Assembly: GCA_965153455.1 (NCBI GenBank)
Contig: OZ234502.1
Location: 9,331,495 to 9,395,494, forward strand
Direction of reading: 5' to 3'
DNA length: 64,000 bases
DNA from: Sphagnum compactum
Taxonomy: Eukaryota > Bryophyta > Sphagnopsida > Sphagnales
A model generated the notes under the pieces. The model saw only the letters and a list, made by a program, of their open reading frames with translations. It was not told the origin of the DNA and searched no databases. The position numbers and the translations under genes are program-made. Each line of letters opens with the position of its first letter. Positions within the stretch are counted from its first letter, which is position 1. Positions 48,201-63,200 of this stretch are shown here, in pieces.

Positions 48201-51200
48201 GTTAGAAATTTGACATTCATTCCAATACATGAACAAGTCATCTCAAATCAAATCCTCTCCAAAACCTAACTATTTCATGTTGGAATAATCAAGGTAATTA
48301 GGTTTAAGCCTGACACATGTATTGATGGGTGTTTCACATTTTGAGATGCATTGCCTTGTTTTTTTTTTTGGGTCATATGGTGGGTGACATGAGAAAAATT
48401 TCTACCAAGTTAATATGTGGGATAACGCCCAAGGACAAGGGCATACCCAATGTAGGGTCCCTCCCTCAGCTATTGCCTTGGGGCCCTTACTCTGGGAAAG
48501 CCCTTGTGCTTGGGCATTACGCTTCAACATGTGTAAATTACAAGGCTTAGGAGGGGGAAGGGTTCTTATGCATGCTCATTAAGATTGGGAGGCATTTTAC
48601 AACTATAAGTAGGCATAATTTTTGTCCCAATCTTAAGGAGGAAGCATAAGATCACTACTCTTTTAATTTCTGAGAGAGATATTCATGCGTCTAAGTGCCA
48701 TCCAAATACACTACCAAATTTCTCCAAATTCTTTTTGTGTAAATTTCAAGAGCATGGCATCTGCACCCTCAATCCAAGGGTGGACCTAAGGCATAAATGC
48801 CTTGCTCCCAAGGCTTTTACACCTTTTAATAAACAAGGCAAGGATTTATGGTGAGCCTTCACAAGTATAGGGAAGGAATTACAAGAACATTTCCCACCAA
48901 CATTTATTTTATTGAAAAAAATGCAATAATGGTAGGCCCCTCAACCATTGTTTTTTTGTCTTTTGCAATAATTTTCCCCAATTGATGATTTTTATTTTTA
49001 TTTTTAAAAATGAAAAAATTCAGTGGGCTTTTGACATTTTCTGCTTGTGAAATTTCCAAAGAGAAAGTAATTTTTTCTTAACTTCAAATTTTATATCAGG
49101 TTTGTGTGGGGGTAGCAAAACACATAAAAGGATGCTTACATATTTTTACTTTCAAAAAAACATTTATAGCTAAATTTGGCTAAATCATCTTATGGATGAT
49201 GGCCACTCATGCCACAATACAACTTTGAAAAAAGAAATACTAACCCCAAGTTCTTTCATATGAAGAAGGAGTATTATTACCTTGTGATTGGAATATTTTG
49301 AACTGCTTCTGATTTCATGGGAAGGTGGACCTTGGATTATGAGGGTCCTAAGCAGGTGCTGCGGATATTGATTTTTCACAAGTTTCGAGCAACCAAAGCT
49401 TCATAGTTGGCTTGAGCGGAACATTGGAGCTCACCTTAATGGACTCGTATGGTAACATTGTCGACCCATCTACAAACAATTTTCCTTTTGCGGGCGCAAG
49501 TCTTGTTCGAAGTTTAGACCTCACTGGTGCCAATTATGCCGGGGCATGTTCACTGATATATGTTCCCCCAACCGTAGGACCGGTGACTAATCCCTATCTC
49601 TTTAGCTTCATGGCACCCACAGTAGCCGGTGAATATCTTGCTATTATTCCGTTCGGAAGCAATATATTGATTTCGTCTGCTATAATTCAAGTAAATGCGG
49701 CAAACCCAATAGGTAGTATGTTCATGATAACTGGCACAAGCAATGGAGAAGCAAGTCCGTCAACAAACTTTTCGGTTTACGTAACGGCTCGAGATATGTA
49801 TGGGAATATGTGGCAAGGAAATAGTTCACAACTCGTAACAAATATTAGTGCCGGTGGGATAATGGTGCCGAGTGCTAATATGTCCATAATTCCGGACCCG
49901 GTGATGGGATTTCTTCTCACATTTATGACGCCATTCGTCACCGGCCCATGTATATTAACCATAAAGGCGAATGTAAATGATACAACCAGCATGAGTGTGA
50001 CATTGCGGATAAATGCGGGTAATTTTGATCATTTAAACCTTGAGCAAGTGCGAGGCGCGGTGACGGGTCAAACTTCATTCTTTTATATAGTCGCGCTCGA
50101 TGCGGATGGTTTCCCAGTTGATAACCCATCGTCTCCAGCAAAGATCTTGAGCGTAGCTATTTGGGATTTTTTCGACTTTAGAGTGCAGGGTCAAGCAACC
50201 GTAAATGACAAACATTTATCCGGCGGTCGGTATCGAGTTACATGGAGTGCTCCCAAGTCAAGCCAATGGTTCCCCATACTTAATGGGATCACACAGCTGA
50301 ATGCAACTTTGATAACCGTTCCCGTGCAAGCAACCAATGGTATCAAGTATTACCCGGAATGTAATTATGCACCCCCCTCGTTGGCAACATGTCCTCAATT
50401 CTATGGAGGCGTTGTGGGCACTATGGCAACGTTTCTCCTTGTTTCCGTCAATGAACCCCCGGGTGGCAATACCTTGACTATTGCAAGCGGGGGACATCCA
50501 CCCACGGTCTCGATGACCGGGGGAACAATTGTCACCCTTGTCGATAAGGGGGATGGAACTTATGCTTTGACATATGTTGCAAGTGCACTTGTTGCCAATA
50601 TTTCGGTCACAAATGGAGTCCCAAGTAGCATCCCACTTACACTTATGCCCGCTCGAACAAACCCTACGACATCTAATTTCCAACTTTCAAATGTTTTAAA
50701 CTCAAGTTACACGGCTGGGAGTGTAATTACAGGAATTTTTCATGCAATGGATAGTTGGAGCAATCCGCAAAACTTCCATCCAAAAACACCCGACATGATT
50801 ATCGATACGTTCCAACTACTTGCAATAAAAAGTACCGGTGAACAAATTTCCGCAACGGTAGTGACTTCACCCGGGACAATGGGGACACTTTCGGTAACAT
50901 TGAACTTGTACTTGGCTGGGACATTTTCTCTTCAAGCCACAATGCAAAATTATAATCTTAGGATACTCTCATCAAATGGGAGTCAATTGACTTCGACAAT
51001 TTTTACCGTTACACCGAGTAGCCCGGATCCTCTTGCCGTAACTTATCTTCCACCCACAATGCAACTTAATGTCGTTATTGGAACCTCAAGATCAACAACC
51101 ATTTTTACAATCAATGATCACTACGGAAATGCAATCCCCAAAAATTTGTTGCAATGCAATGCAAGGATACTTGATATATTTGGCAATCCGTGGAATCCGT

Positions 51201-54200
51201 TAGCATGTAGTATACAAGACAACCATGTTACGTTCATGATTGTGAACATTGATTTTACGATCGGATTATGCCAACTTCAAGGCCTCCTTAGTGCCAATGG
51301 AGTTCAAGTTGGCTTTACAAACCCCCTTCTTGTCATTGCTGGTGATCCCTCCGCTTCCGCATCAATGATTTTAACATCTTCACCAATTATGGCACCGCGA
51401 GGGACGAAAACTACCATCGAATTCCAATGCAACGATAAACTCCAAAATGCTTGCAATGGTGATTCTTCCAATAAGTTTAGTGTCGTTGTGCAAAAACTAG
51501 GGGCTTCTCCATATGACATCCCCTTGTATGCAAGCTTGGCAAGATCACCTTCCAATATAACGGGACATTATCAAGCCTATTTTGTTCTTATGGTGTTGGG
51601 GAATTTCACCGCGGTTGTGAGGTTAGGTGACCTCCGTGGGAAGACGGTGGGTGCACCTTTGATTGTTAATTCGGTACCGGCGAATACGAGTGTGCCCTTG
51701 TCCTTCATCTCTTTGGCTTCCACCCCTCGAAAACTTTTGACGGACCCGCAAAACCCCACAAGGTTCATTGCGGGTACTCTAAACTCGGTGAACATAATGG
51801 GTGTTGATGTGAATGGAAACCTTCAAGATATTTCAATGTGTAATGTTACTCCTATAGTTACATTAACAAGTAGTGATGTCGGAACGGATGGATTGGGAGC
51901 TGGAGTATCACCCCTTGTGTCGAATCCGAATGTAACACTACTTAGTGGGAGTTCGGAATGCACCTTCACTTTTGAATTTACAGCAACCGCGGTTTATTTG
52001 ATCGATGTTATGCCACTCCAGCCCGCAATCTACACACTTCGGGTGAGTATTTTTTTTCTTTTTCGAATTCAATTTTGCAATGTAGGGGGAAGTGGCAATC
52101 ATACATAAGATGATTTAGCTAGATTTGGCTATGATATCTTTATCAAATTAAGAAAATTTAAACATCCTTGTATATATTTGGCTACCTACTTGGAACACTA
52201 TAAAGAATCTCGATTTTTTTTTTTTAATTTTAATTTTCTTTGGAAATTTGGTGACTTAGAAACCAGTAAAACACTTTTTTTTGGGTCATTTTGGGAAAAA
52301 AGAACCACCAAAAAAAATTTAAAAAATCATTGCTTCAGGTGACATGGGTAGGTGGAGCAACAATGAACCAAACGGATATTGCAGGTAGTCCCTTTACATT
52401 TCAAGTGGATCCCGGACCACTTGACATAACGAGTACTGAAATTCAACTAGCTGCAAGAAGTGCTGGGCGGACCGGACTAAGCACTTCCTTTTTGCTTTCA
52501 CCAAAAGACATCTATGGTAACCCACCATTCTATGACGGAACTCTTGTTGTATGGGCAATGGTTACCGTTGCGGGAGCCTACACGCCCCAAAACCGTCGTC
52601 TCCTCGGGACGAAATTATCACATGGAAATAATTTTGGTCGGCGATGGCACAAGAATGCTTTTGTTAATAACGACCATGAATCCGTTCAAGCTATGTCCGA
52701 CGACTATAATGAAGAAGTCTATATCCCAACCGTGACAACAAGTGTTGTGGGCAATTCGGACAACACATACACGATATCATTTCTTGTTACCATGGCCGGG
52801 CTTTATGATGTGTTTGTGTATATGAATGGGATGCTCTTGCAACCGAATTCAAGTTATATGGCAACGGTGGCGAGTTGTGTTGTGGGTCCTGGATTATTAG
52901 ACTATTCGTACTTGATGGCTGTTGGACCGGGTGTAGACGACGGCACAATACTTACGGCCGGAAGTAGCACTTTAGTGTTTACAATTGTCTTTGGTGACAA
53001 TTTCGGTAATGAGGTCAATGTTCCAAATGTTCTCTCAGTTCTCAATACATATAAATCTCGGATCAGTAGCAATTCGAGTGTTGCAATTTATAAAACACTT
53101 GCAGCAAACACATATTCGATTTCACCAATACTCATAACGGGTGGAACATATACAGTTCAAGGTTCCGACATCATTTACACTTGCTCGCTGACAACGGCCG
53201 GAGTGATGAACATAGCACTAATTTACACGGATTTACCCAACAACATCTCCATAACCTCGGCAATGGGCCCTTCCCATGCAAACGTTGTCGCAGCTGTTAG
53301 TGGTCCGAATAATAGAACCACAACCGTATTTGGACCCGGAGTGATAGTGGCTTTAGCTTGCAGTTCACCGAGTGTTTGTCCGCCTAATGTAATGTATGTC
53401 CGTGTTGAGGATGCTTATAACAATCCCATTTTTCCCAACCTAACCGTGTGTGCTTGTTTTAGTCTCACCGGATCCAATGCAAGTGTACTCATTAGTAACA
53501 CCGGACAACCGATTTATGACAATTTTTGTGGGATTTCGTATAGTCTTCTCCCCGGAATAGGGACAAGCACAACAGTTTCCTTCAACGTCACTTACACATC
53601 GGGGCCGACTACTTTCCTTGTGCCGGCTGCCACAAGTATTACAACAACGGTGGACTCGAGCAGATTTCGGTTCAGTGTGCCCGTGTTGCTTGGGGCAGCC
53701 ATGGATCCCGATCCGAATCAGTGCTTGGCATTTGGTGATTTGGGTGGGTTGATTATTGCGGGACAATCGGGCTATATTACGGTCCAGCTTGTTGATTCTT
53801 TCGCCTTGGCGATTCAAAGCAGCCCGATGTCGGGTGATTATTTCGTGCGGCTAAAGTTTACACCAGTGAATGTGAACAATAGCTCGGGTTTCATTCCTCC
53901 AGCAACTCCAACTTGGAATCCTCAAGATAATGGAGATGGCACATTCACGGTTCAGTATGATGCATATGCAACAGGCAGTTTTCAGCTTGTCATTTATGTG
54001 GGGAGTACAATTAGTGCATTGGGTGGATTGACAAATGGTTATCTACTCCAGGTCAGGTTAATTGTTTTCCAGATAACCATCATTAAAACAAGGGGTGTGT
54101 CACACTGTGTGGCCTTGCCATTTGCATTAAAAAGTATCTTAATGCAAAGGAGAATTATAGAAGCTCAAATATTTCACCATGCAAAAAACATAATCTTCAA

Positions 54201-57200
54201 AAAAATCCTCTAAGAGAAACCAAAATCCTTCAAGATATTATAACTCTGGTATAACTAATCTCAAATTTCTCCACAAGCCAAAATATTATCTTTCAAAAAT
54301 CCTCATATAAAAATAGACCTATCATTATTACCTAGGGGCCAAAATCCCTTAAGCTACTATACTCTATAATGAATCTAAACGCAATATCCTTGCCTGGCCA
54401 AATGTTTAAATTTCATTGGCTTCATTTCATCCTAGAGTTATGCACAAAAGCAGCATGGGAGACACTCCAATTGGTAGGGTGTTCTTAGGAAGGGCTATTA
54501 GTCCAGGCCAAAAAAAATAGTGGCCGCCAATTTTAGGCATAGAATTTCCATGGAACCAATGAGAAGTCAGTCCCATCACGGAGTGAAGGGCCTCCCTTTT
54601 CTTTCTTGTGGGTGGAAAGGGAATATTGAGTCAAGAGAAGAAGTTTTCTCAATACAAGGTTGAGTAGAGTACTAAACTTGACATTAAATAAGTACACTTG
54701 CATTTGACAGAGCCTCCAACTCTTTTGTTCTCGATGTTAGTGGGAAAATGAGTTTTAATTTGGATTTTGAATTTTATTTTCACTTTTGTTCTTACTGTTA
54801 TACTACATTTATACAACAAATATTTTGAATTATGTGCAATAAATGCTTAAATTCATCATTTAATCCATTTACAATCTAATTTTAATGAAATCAGTTCACT
54901 TTATGGAGACCCAACATTTTAAGGATGAAAAATATTTTTAGATGAAATAAGGACCCAAAGATAAGGTTATTTGTGAAGTTATTTTAAAGATTATTGTCTT
55001 AAAGGTCTTAGAGAAAAACTTCCTAATATATTTGAAGGGCTCCGTATTTGTAAGAAGTTCTGTGTCCTATTTTGTAAAAATAGGACACAGAACTTCCTAT
55101 GTCCTGTGATCTACATCTGTTTAGGTACATGAGAATGTTTGCGTCTTGCTATGCCCCCTATTTTGGGAGTCCTCCCACCTTGGGGCCTTAAACTAGACAA
55201 AAGTTATAGACCCAAATGCCAACAATGTAAAGCATTGGCTGAAATTTGTTCATACCAGATAAAGTCTCTAGACCAACACCGCCAACATAGAGTACTTAAC
55301 CCAGGAGCCTTAGGCCATTGGGTCGTAGGCCGAGATGGTGCTTCGAGTCCTCATGGCAAATCAAGGTCCATGCAGTGGTTTTTTTTTGGGTCAATTTTAT
55401 GATGTGGCTCAAAGTGGTGATCATCCATAAGAATATTTACCCAAATTTGCCAATACTCAAAATATGAAAGTAGAAAAATCTGGAGCACCCTTTCATGTTT
55501 CAGGTAGTTGTGGCAATTTTTGGTGGATTTTATTATTATTTTGGAGATTTTTTTCAGAAAACAGAGAGAATTTGTGAAAGAATATTATTTTTTCAAAAAT
55601 AAATTCACAAAATGACGAAATTTTGCTCATAAAAAAATCACTGGGTCCATGCCATGACAAACAAGAGAGACAAAGATAGTGGATTTTGCAGGTGGTCTCT
55701 GGCCCATCAGCTATAGAGCGCACCTTGGCATGGGTCGGTGGCAATGGGGGCGATACTTATCAGGCTGGCCAAGACTGGGTTCAAATCAACCTTCAAGCAG
55801 TCGATGCTTATGGAAATCAACAAGACCATGTATTGAGTCAAATTGATGGATTCAAGGCAAACATCATGCAACCCGACAACACTCTAGCTATGGTGGCATT
55901 CAACCCAAGCACATCCATCGGCACAAATGGAAACTCTTATATTTCATGGTCACTTAGTTTCCTCCCCTTGCAAGCTAGTGAAGGAAGTGAGTACATTTTC
56001 GTCATGATTTGGCGAAATGATAGCATTGAAGTGCCTCTTCCATCCCTACCAATTCGAATCCACAGTATACCCGGTGCCTTATCCCCAATGAACACACAGG
56101 TTTTTTACAAGAACCAAATCCCATGAATGCCTTGCTTGTCCCATGATCAATGGAGTAGAAGCTTGGTGCTCTTCGAAGGGGGCAAAAATACAAACCCTAA
56201 ACTAAGAGCAAACCTTTAGTGTAAAACAAAGATGCAATCATCTCTCTGGTGTAATTTACCCTCCACAATAGGGATGGGTAAATTTCATTTCAAAGAGGGT
56301 TCATAGTTCATACCCGTGTCGGTCAGTTATTGCTTTTTTCCTCATAACCAGCTTTGTCGGATTTCAAATACCCGCCTTGAAAACTACCAATTATACTCCC
56401 TATGTAAGGTAGGATATAAGGTTTTGTTAAATTAAATTCTGATTTTTCTTAATCATAATTTTTTTTAGGGTTTTAGGATATAAGGTTTTATAAAACTGAA
56501 TTTTTATTTTATTTTTTTCGTCATAAACATGTTTAGGGTCTTAAGATTGATAACCTACCTGGATGAGATTCCAATTATCTGGGTACATTGTCAAGATTTC
56601 AAAATTCAACACTCAATTGATAGGTTATTGATACCCAACCCTTGAACCTGTGAGTTACCCAGGTCAAAACTCAATAGGTGGCCAACAGCGGATTGTCCAC
56701 AATTTACCTCCACAAGAGGAGGAGTATGTTTTATTCAACAGAATCCATTATCACATGATGGACTCTGTTGAGATACATTAACTTAAATTCCAGAGGAAAT
56801 TTGCAAAACTTCATCCATTTTCTTGTTCAAAAATTATTATTATTATTATTATTATGATCATCATTATTATACAATGAATCACATGTTTTTGGGCTCATGG
56901 TCTACTGTAGTCCCCTCCAGCCTTGGTTCAGTAGATCATGAAACACTATCCATTTCCAACCGTGCAAGATTTCATGTCAACTTTTCATCCATACGTATTG
57001 AGACATTAGAATTTTTCTAGTCTATATGGAAGGTGCCTTACGCACATGACAATTACCACCCCAACAGAGGATGGCACCTTACACCTAATGTGCCTACTCT
57101 CCTCCTCCAAACAAATCAAAGCCGTCCATTTTACAAGCAAAATTGCAGTGGTTCTTTATGGCACGTAATGACCTTGAATTGGAGAGTTCTGAGATTTTGG

Positions 57201-60200
57201 GTTCCATGTTAGGCGAGACCCTTGTTCCCAGAACAGCCCTGTTCGGGGTCCTTACCCTACACATATTTCCATTGGTCTCTCAGGCATGACCCCCTAATGT
57301 TAAGTGAATTAGTTCTATTTGCAACTTTTTCAGGATTTTGTAAATTAGGTCAAGGTCTCTCTAGTTTTTTAAAAAGGCCCTTTACAAAGGCCTATTCAAC
57401 AACTGGATGTATGGGGGGATGGGTCATGCAATCAAAAGTCAGGGGCCCATTGCCCACACTTAGGTCAGTCATGGCCATGGGCAGTGTTTTTTTGTGTGGC
57501 TTTTCTGATGTAGCCAAAGTGGCTATAATGATCCAGAAGAAATATTTAGCCAAATTTGGTTATAAACAAGATATGCATGTAAAAGCAAATTAAGTGTCCT
57601 TCTATATGTTGGGCCTATCTAGCTAGAACCAAACATAGAAATATGCTGATTATTATTACCATTTTCTTTTTTTTAATTTTGGCAACTAGAAACCCTAAAA
57701 ACTACTTTTTAATGGAAATTTAGCCAGTGAAAAAAAAGGCTGTTCATGGGGAGAAATGTCACAGGAATAGTAACTAACACCTCAATCTGTTAGACCTTAA
57801 ATGAAGGGGTTGTTTCAACTACAAAGCAATTTTACACAGAAAAAAGTCATATTCTGTAACCTAGGGTTAGCTTCCACATTGAGAAAATGAAGAATTATTT
57901 TCTTTCAAAAATGAATTAATTTTGTAGCTGTGGATTTTTTTTGTTTTTTTTTTAAAGAATAGTCTAATAATATTGACATATGATTAGTCAAATTATTCAT
58001 ATTTTAGCTTGCCAAAATTATGACAGTTTTCATCACCTCAATGTCATATTTTCAACAAGAAAAAAAAGGTCTTTTCAATATTTAGAGGGTTATTTAATGA
58101 GGACACTAACCCATATTATGGATTAGTAAAGTAAATGTAATGGATGTTATGTACAACAAGCTTTGGAGATCCTAATGTAACACTTCAAAGTTCAAACTGG
58201 TTTAATGGTGAAAGTGGGTGTATAAGACCAGCAGACAGGGGGAGAAATCAGGTCCAATTGTTATGTGCACTGTATAATGCTTGACTGTCTTGATATATAT
58301 TTAAACATAGTTAGATAGTGGTAACCTTGGGTAGATTTGGATTAAGTTCCTAAACAATGATTTTCTTCAACAAATTTTTTTATTCTTTGGACCAAAAAGA
58401 CTGGGAAGTTCTAGGATAAATGTGTATTTCTAGTGTAAATTCAAGTCATTTTGCTAATTTCTTTTTCAAATTCTCAATATGTCAAAATTGAATGCAAACA
58501 AACTCCGTTCCTAAAAAATCTATAACAATAACAAACTGTAACAATTTGTCTGATAGTTAATTCCTTGTGGATATCTCTTTCCCAACAATTAGAGCTACCT
58601 ATCCAACAGGTTGTGATGAACCAACCATTTAGAAATTAGGACTTTAGGATTATATAATGGCGTGTATGTATGTTAAAAAAACCCTCACTTGCACCGTATA
58701 TATACTATGCAATAATATTGGCATCAATGGAGATGTAAAGCAATTTCCAAGTGTACATGGAGGGTGGCACATTATATCCATGAATGTCCTTTGAAGAGGA
58801 GACAAGGGTTCTTGTATCCACTCCTTAAGAGCGTGAGGGATGTTCCTTCTACTTATATGTGCAAGATCCCTCCCACTCCTAAGGCATAAGATTCCTCCCA
58901 TTCTTAAGGAGTAGACAAAAGACGCCTCCCTATCCTACACCCCTTAATATATGTATGTTTAGGTTCATGTTATCATTCACCTTTTGCTTTAGTATGGGTA
59001 GAGTCCTATGGGTGGGGGTGGCTTTGCAAAATGTAGGGCCAGATTTGGCTACCACCTTGTCCTAGGCGGCCCCTTTGATTTTGGAATGGCCCTACCCTAG
59101 GGCTCTTTACTCTACACTTTACTTCTTAGGGCCCTAGTAGAGCATATAACAAAATTTACACATGAACAACATCAATGGTTTCGATACAATTTTGGCAAAC
59201 AAACAAAATTTTGTTATATGGTCATTTTGGGCGTGAAACAACAAAATGCACAATAAAATACTTTTGGCAGGTGACGGGGTCAGGGGCAACATCACCTATG
59301 ATTGGACAGTGGGCTTCCATTTTGATTAGTTTGTATGACTATTTAAACAACCCAATTACCAACTCCCAAGACATTTCAATGGCCAACATTTCCGTCAAAC
59401 TATTGCTCAACTCGGACATAACAAATGCCATTGCACCAACTTTGGCTGATTGCACAACATCCACATCTTCTTCGCCCGGTGTGGTGTGCACTTACATGCT
59501 TGTGACGCCCGGCTGGTACATGCTTAACATTTATTCGGGAACCAACATGATAAAATCACAACTAGTCCAAGTTGGGCCAGGGTTGATTAGTGGAGCAAAT
59601 TGCATAGCAGCAGGTGATGGAGTGGGCACAACAGGGATCCCTTTGTTCCCGGGAGTTCCCACTACATTTACCATCCAAGCATTCGACTACCTAAATAATT
59701 CCAGTCCCACAGATCAGGCCTATTTTGAAGTCTGGGGTGAGAATTTGAACCAATCCGGGATCATAATTCCCGACTCGGGTTACCCACTACACATCTCTCA
59801 CAATATTTTCTTGGTGCAATACACACCAACAAAAGCTGGTACCTATAATCTGTTCATCCAACGAGCGAGCATCAACATTGTGGGTTCCCCGTTCCGGATT
59901 GTTGTTAACGTCGGACCACCCGTAAGCTTGAAATGTACACTTGACGAGGAGTCGTTAGCTCCATGCACTGTTATGAGCTACAAAAACATCACTCTTGTCT
60001 CTCGAGACGCCTATGGAAACATTCGGACGACGTATGAGGACGTGTTTCATATTTTCATGTCCATTGACGGTTTTCCGGACGAGGCAATATTTGATATTAT
60101 GGTACCATTGGGGAACGGAACATATGGTTATGGCTTTATGTGCATGAATGACACATTTGTTCAGATCATGTCGGATGCAAACTTGGTCTACTCGGGGATG

Positions 60201-63200
60201 ATTACATCCCTTCTTGGCCCTGCACATTTTAGCCAAACTACTCTTGCACTTGATAACCCGTATACGGTTGCCGGTTCCCTTGGACATGGTACCATTGTGA
60301 CCCGGGACATTGCAGGCCACCCCCTCACAACCGGAAGCCAAGCCCTACTTCTTACTTATGGAACCACCTTAGGGACGGAGAACGATTCCATGGTAATTGT
60401 TGATAACAATGATGGAACTTACGACGTCACCTTTGTAATCCTCGCGACTGGGCCCTATGAATTGCAAGGAATACTTAATGAGTATTGGAATTTTTATACG
60501 GGTACACTAGTGATTGTGGCTGGTGCTCCGGCATCGGCGGTTGTTACCTTCGGTTGGGGTTACACAGCGAGTTATCCAACCTCATTGGAAATTCTGTTTC
60601 TCGATGCGAATGCGAACAATATAATGTCAAATGGACTTCTTGACACAAGTAGCCTGACGTTATTTCTTGTTAGCTGGGAAGTTCCACCCCGCACCGTAAC
60701 ATTGACATCAACAAGCTTGGGAGTGGATTTCAGCCCAACAACCGGGTACTACACAGTTTATTTCACCCCCATTATTGCCGGGAGTGTTTTTGTTAATTTC
60801 AAGGTTGGCCTTTCCGATGTTCTCACTTCAACAGGATCTTCAAATAATGCAAGGGTCGGGTTCCTTCCACCGGATCCCCTATACTTTGACATATGGGGAC
60901 CTGGAATCGCCGGAGCAGTTCCGGGCGAATATACACATTTCTTCATCCGAATTAGGGATACTTTGGGAACGATTATACCCGACAATGTTGCAAGTGCTTT
61001 CCAAGTATCCTTTGACCGCGCGGACGTAGCACCAAGTGGAACACGTATACGCTACATTACCCTTGGCACTGTAATGTTCTCATATTATCCGGCAAACACC
61101 ACAAATTCATCCTTCACACTAACCACTACTTTCAATGGTATTCTGGTCGGAAATACTTCATATCCCGTTCTAGTGTCACAATTCGCCGGACCTATCTTTG
61201 TCAGTAATTGTGCAATCTTGGGTCCCGATCAAGTTGAAGTTATGACGGATGTCCCCATTCTTGCTACAGTCGGGCCTTCAACTGGTGGAATATTGTTCTG
61301 GGTTCAACCCCGGGACTTTTACGGAACCATAATCACAACCCCGGACCCGAGTGTGGTGGACCCGTTTTTCATTGTAACGGTGCAAGGGGGTAGTGGACCT
61401 CCCATAAATGTGACCACTGTACAAGGAGGATGGGAATTCCCCTTTGTCATCCCACTTGTTACGGTAAGTGGATACTTATATGTGACGGTTACATCTCGGG
61501 CAACTGGCGGGGTGTGGAGTGCGGTGAGCAATAGTGGGTTCACAATTTTTCTTTCACCGGCCCGATCGTATGCACCTAATTCGGTCATTGTTTCGAGTAA
61601 TTTACTGAGTAAAACTAACCCGACACAAATGATTGTCGGACAATGGGTACAATTTATAATGCAAGCTTATGACCAATACCATAACCCACAAATTTACAAC
61701 TCGTATACGACTGATTTGTTTAGTGCCGTATTAACCAAAGCACCTTCGAGTACGGTTATGGGGTCAACCATTCACGGAGTTAATAGGTATGACTTGACTT
61801 ACCGAATCAGGTTTCAGCTCATGTTTGTTGGTCTTTTCAACGTAACGATTTCCTTGAACGGACAGAAGGTTACATCCATCCAAATTTCCGTATCAACCGG
61901 GCCTCTATATCTACCCACCTTGGTTATGGTTGATACCGTTTATCCCATGACGGCCGGTGTTCCGACGAACTTTCTCATCTCGGCAAGTGATGTGAACCAA
62001 AACCCTATACTCGATCCGGGGAGCATTTATTGTGTGTTTCAAAACAATGTTACTATGACCAAGTATGGGACTATGATTTTACCTTCGAATGACACATTGG
62101 GTCAATTTATCGTTTATTTCACACCCATCAAGGTGGGTCATTACTTGATTCTTGTTGGTGATAGCTCGAGTCGCAACAACGGACCGACTGTAAATCTATG
62201 GGAAGTTGATGTATGGCCAGGTCCTATTGCCCTCGGCAACACTGTAACATCGATCTCATCACAAGTGTTCATAGCCGGAATGCTAGCGAGTTTTACGATC
62301 ACCGCCGTGGATGCCTTTAGTAACCCTAACTATTCCATCCCTCTTGTGATGATAACATCTTCGAATTTTGAGTATTATGCCGCATCGGTTTCCTCACCAT
62401 GCACATCAGCCGCCGCCATCGGAGTGTTTGGAACGGATTCCACTGGGTGTGTGCCCGTGAATGCTACATCAACTGGTCGAGTGTCATTTGTTCCGACTTC
62501 GTATGGAAAGATCAACATGACCATAATGTGGGACTCGAACACAATGATTCAATATTATGGAATTCAAGTCCTTCCGGCAACCACACCCATTGTATTGAGT
62601 GCCCAAATGTCTCACAACTTAGGTAGCATTGCAGTGAGTTTTGACTTGACAACCGATGCCGGATACTCAAGCTATGTTGGATTAGATAATCTTCGACTTG
62701 GATGGCAGCGGTGTAATAACACTCTAGACCCACTGTCTATGGCTATGATCGGCATTAACCCTAATTGTGTGTTCAAGGATGCCACAACCCTAATGATTCA
62801 ACTCGGGTACAATGCGACTATCATGTCGTTAGATTGGGGAGTGGGCGACCTTGTGTCCATCTCTTCAGGCATTTTCAACCAAGATGACACATCGGTTCCT
62901 GTGAGTGGTTGGGTTCCTTTAGGGATTTCAAATTTCAGTCCGCCTCCGGTTGCTGTGCTACAGGGCCCGATTGTGACGAATGTGTGCGATAACCTAACCC
63001 TTGATGCATCCGCATCAAGTGGGTCAGCTGGACGACCCATGTCATATTTTTTCAGTGTAGAGGTCAGTGGTGATGATCCTTATGGACTTGGTAATGTAAT
63101 GAACTTCCTTGCCGAACTTCCATCGCAGATGACGGTCACTATTGGGGCCGGTATGTTAGGTGCGGACCAAGTGTATATATTCCAAGTGGTAGTGACAAAT

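Noticed and set aside
49412-54213. Reading exons 11 and 12 as independent genes
   Set aside because: Neither begins with a plausible ATG and signal peptide, both are bounded by good splice sites in matching phase, and repeat strands run across the junction.
54461-54545. tRNA-like CTCCAATTGGTAGGGTGTTC stretch
   Set aside because: It resembles an A box, but no B box at the right distance and no cloverleaf stems were found.
55310-55365. GCTTCGAGTCC, a possible B box
   Set aside because: No matching A box or acceptor stem, so neither a tRNA nor a clear SINE could be supported.
39938-62733. Minus-strand open frames over the giant gene
   Set aside because: They overlap long plus-strand coding exons and have Cys/His-rich shadow composition without recognisable domains.
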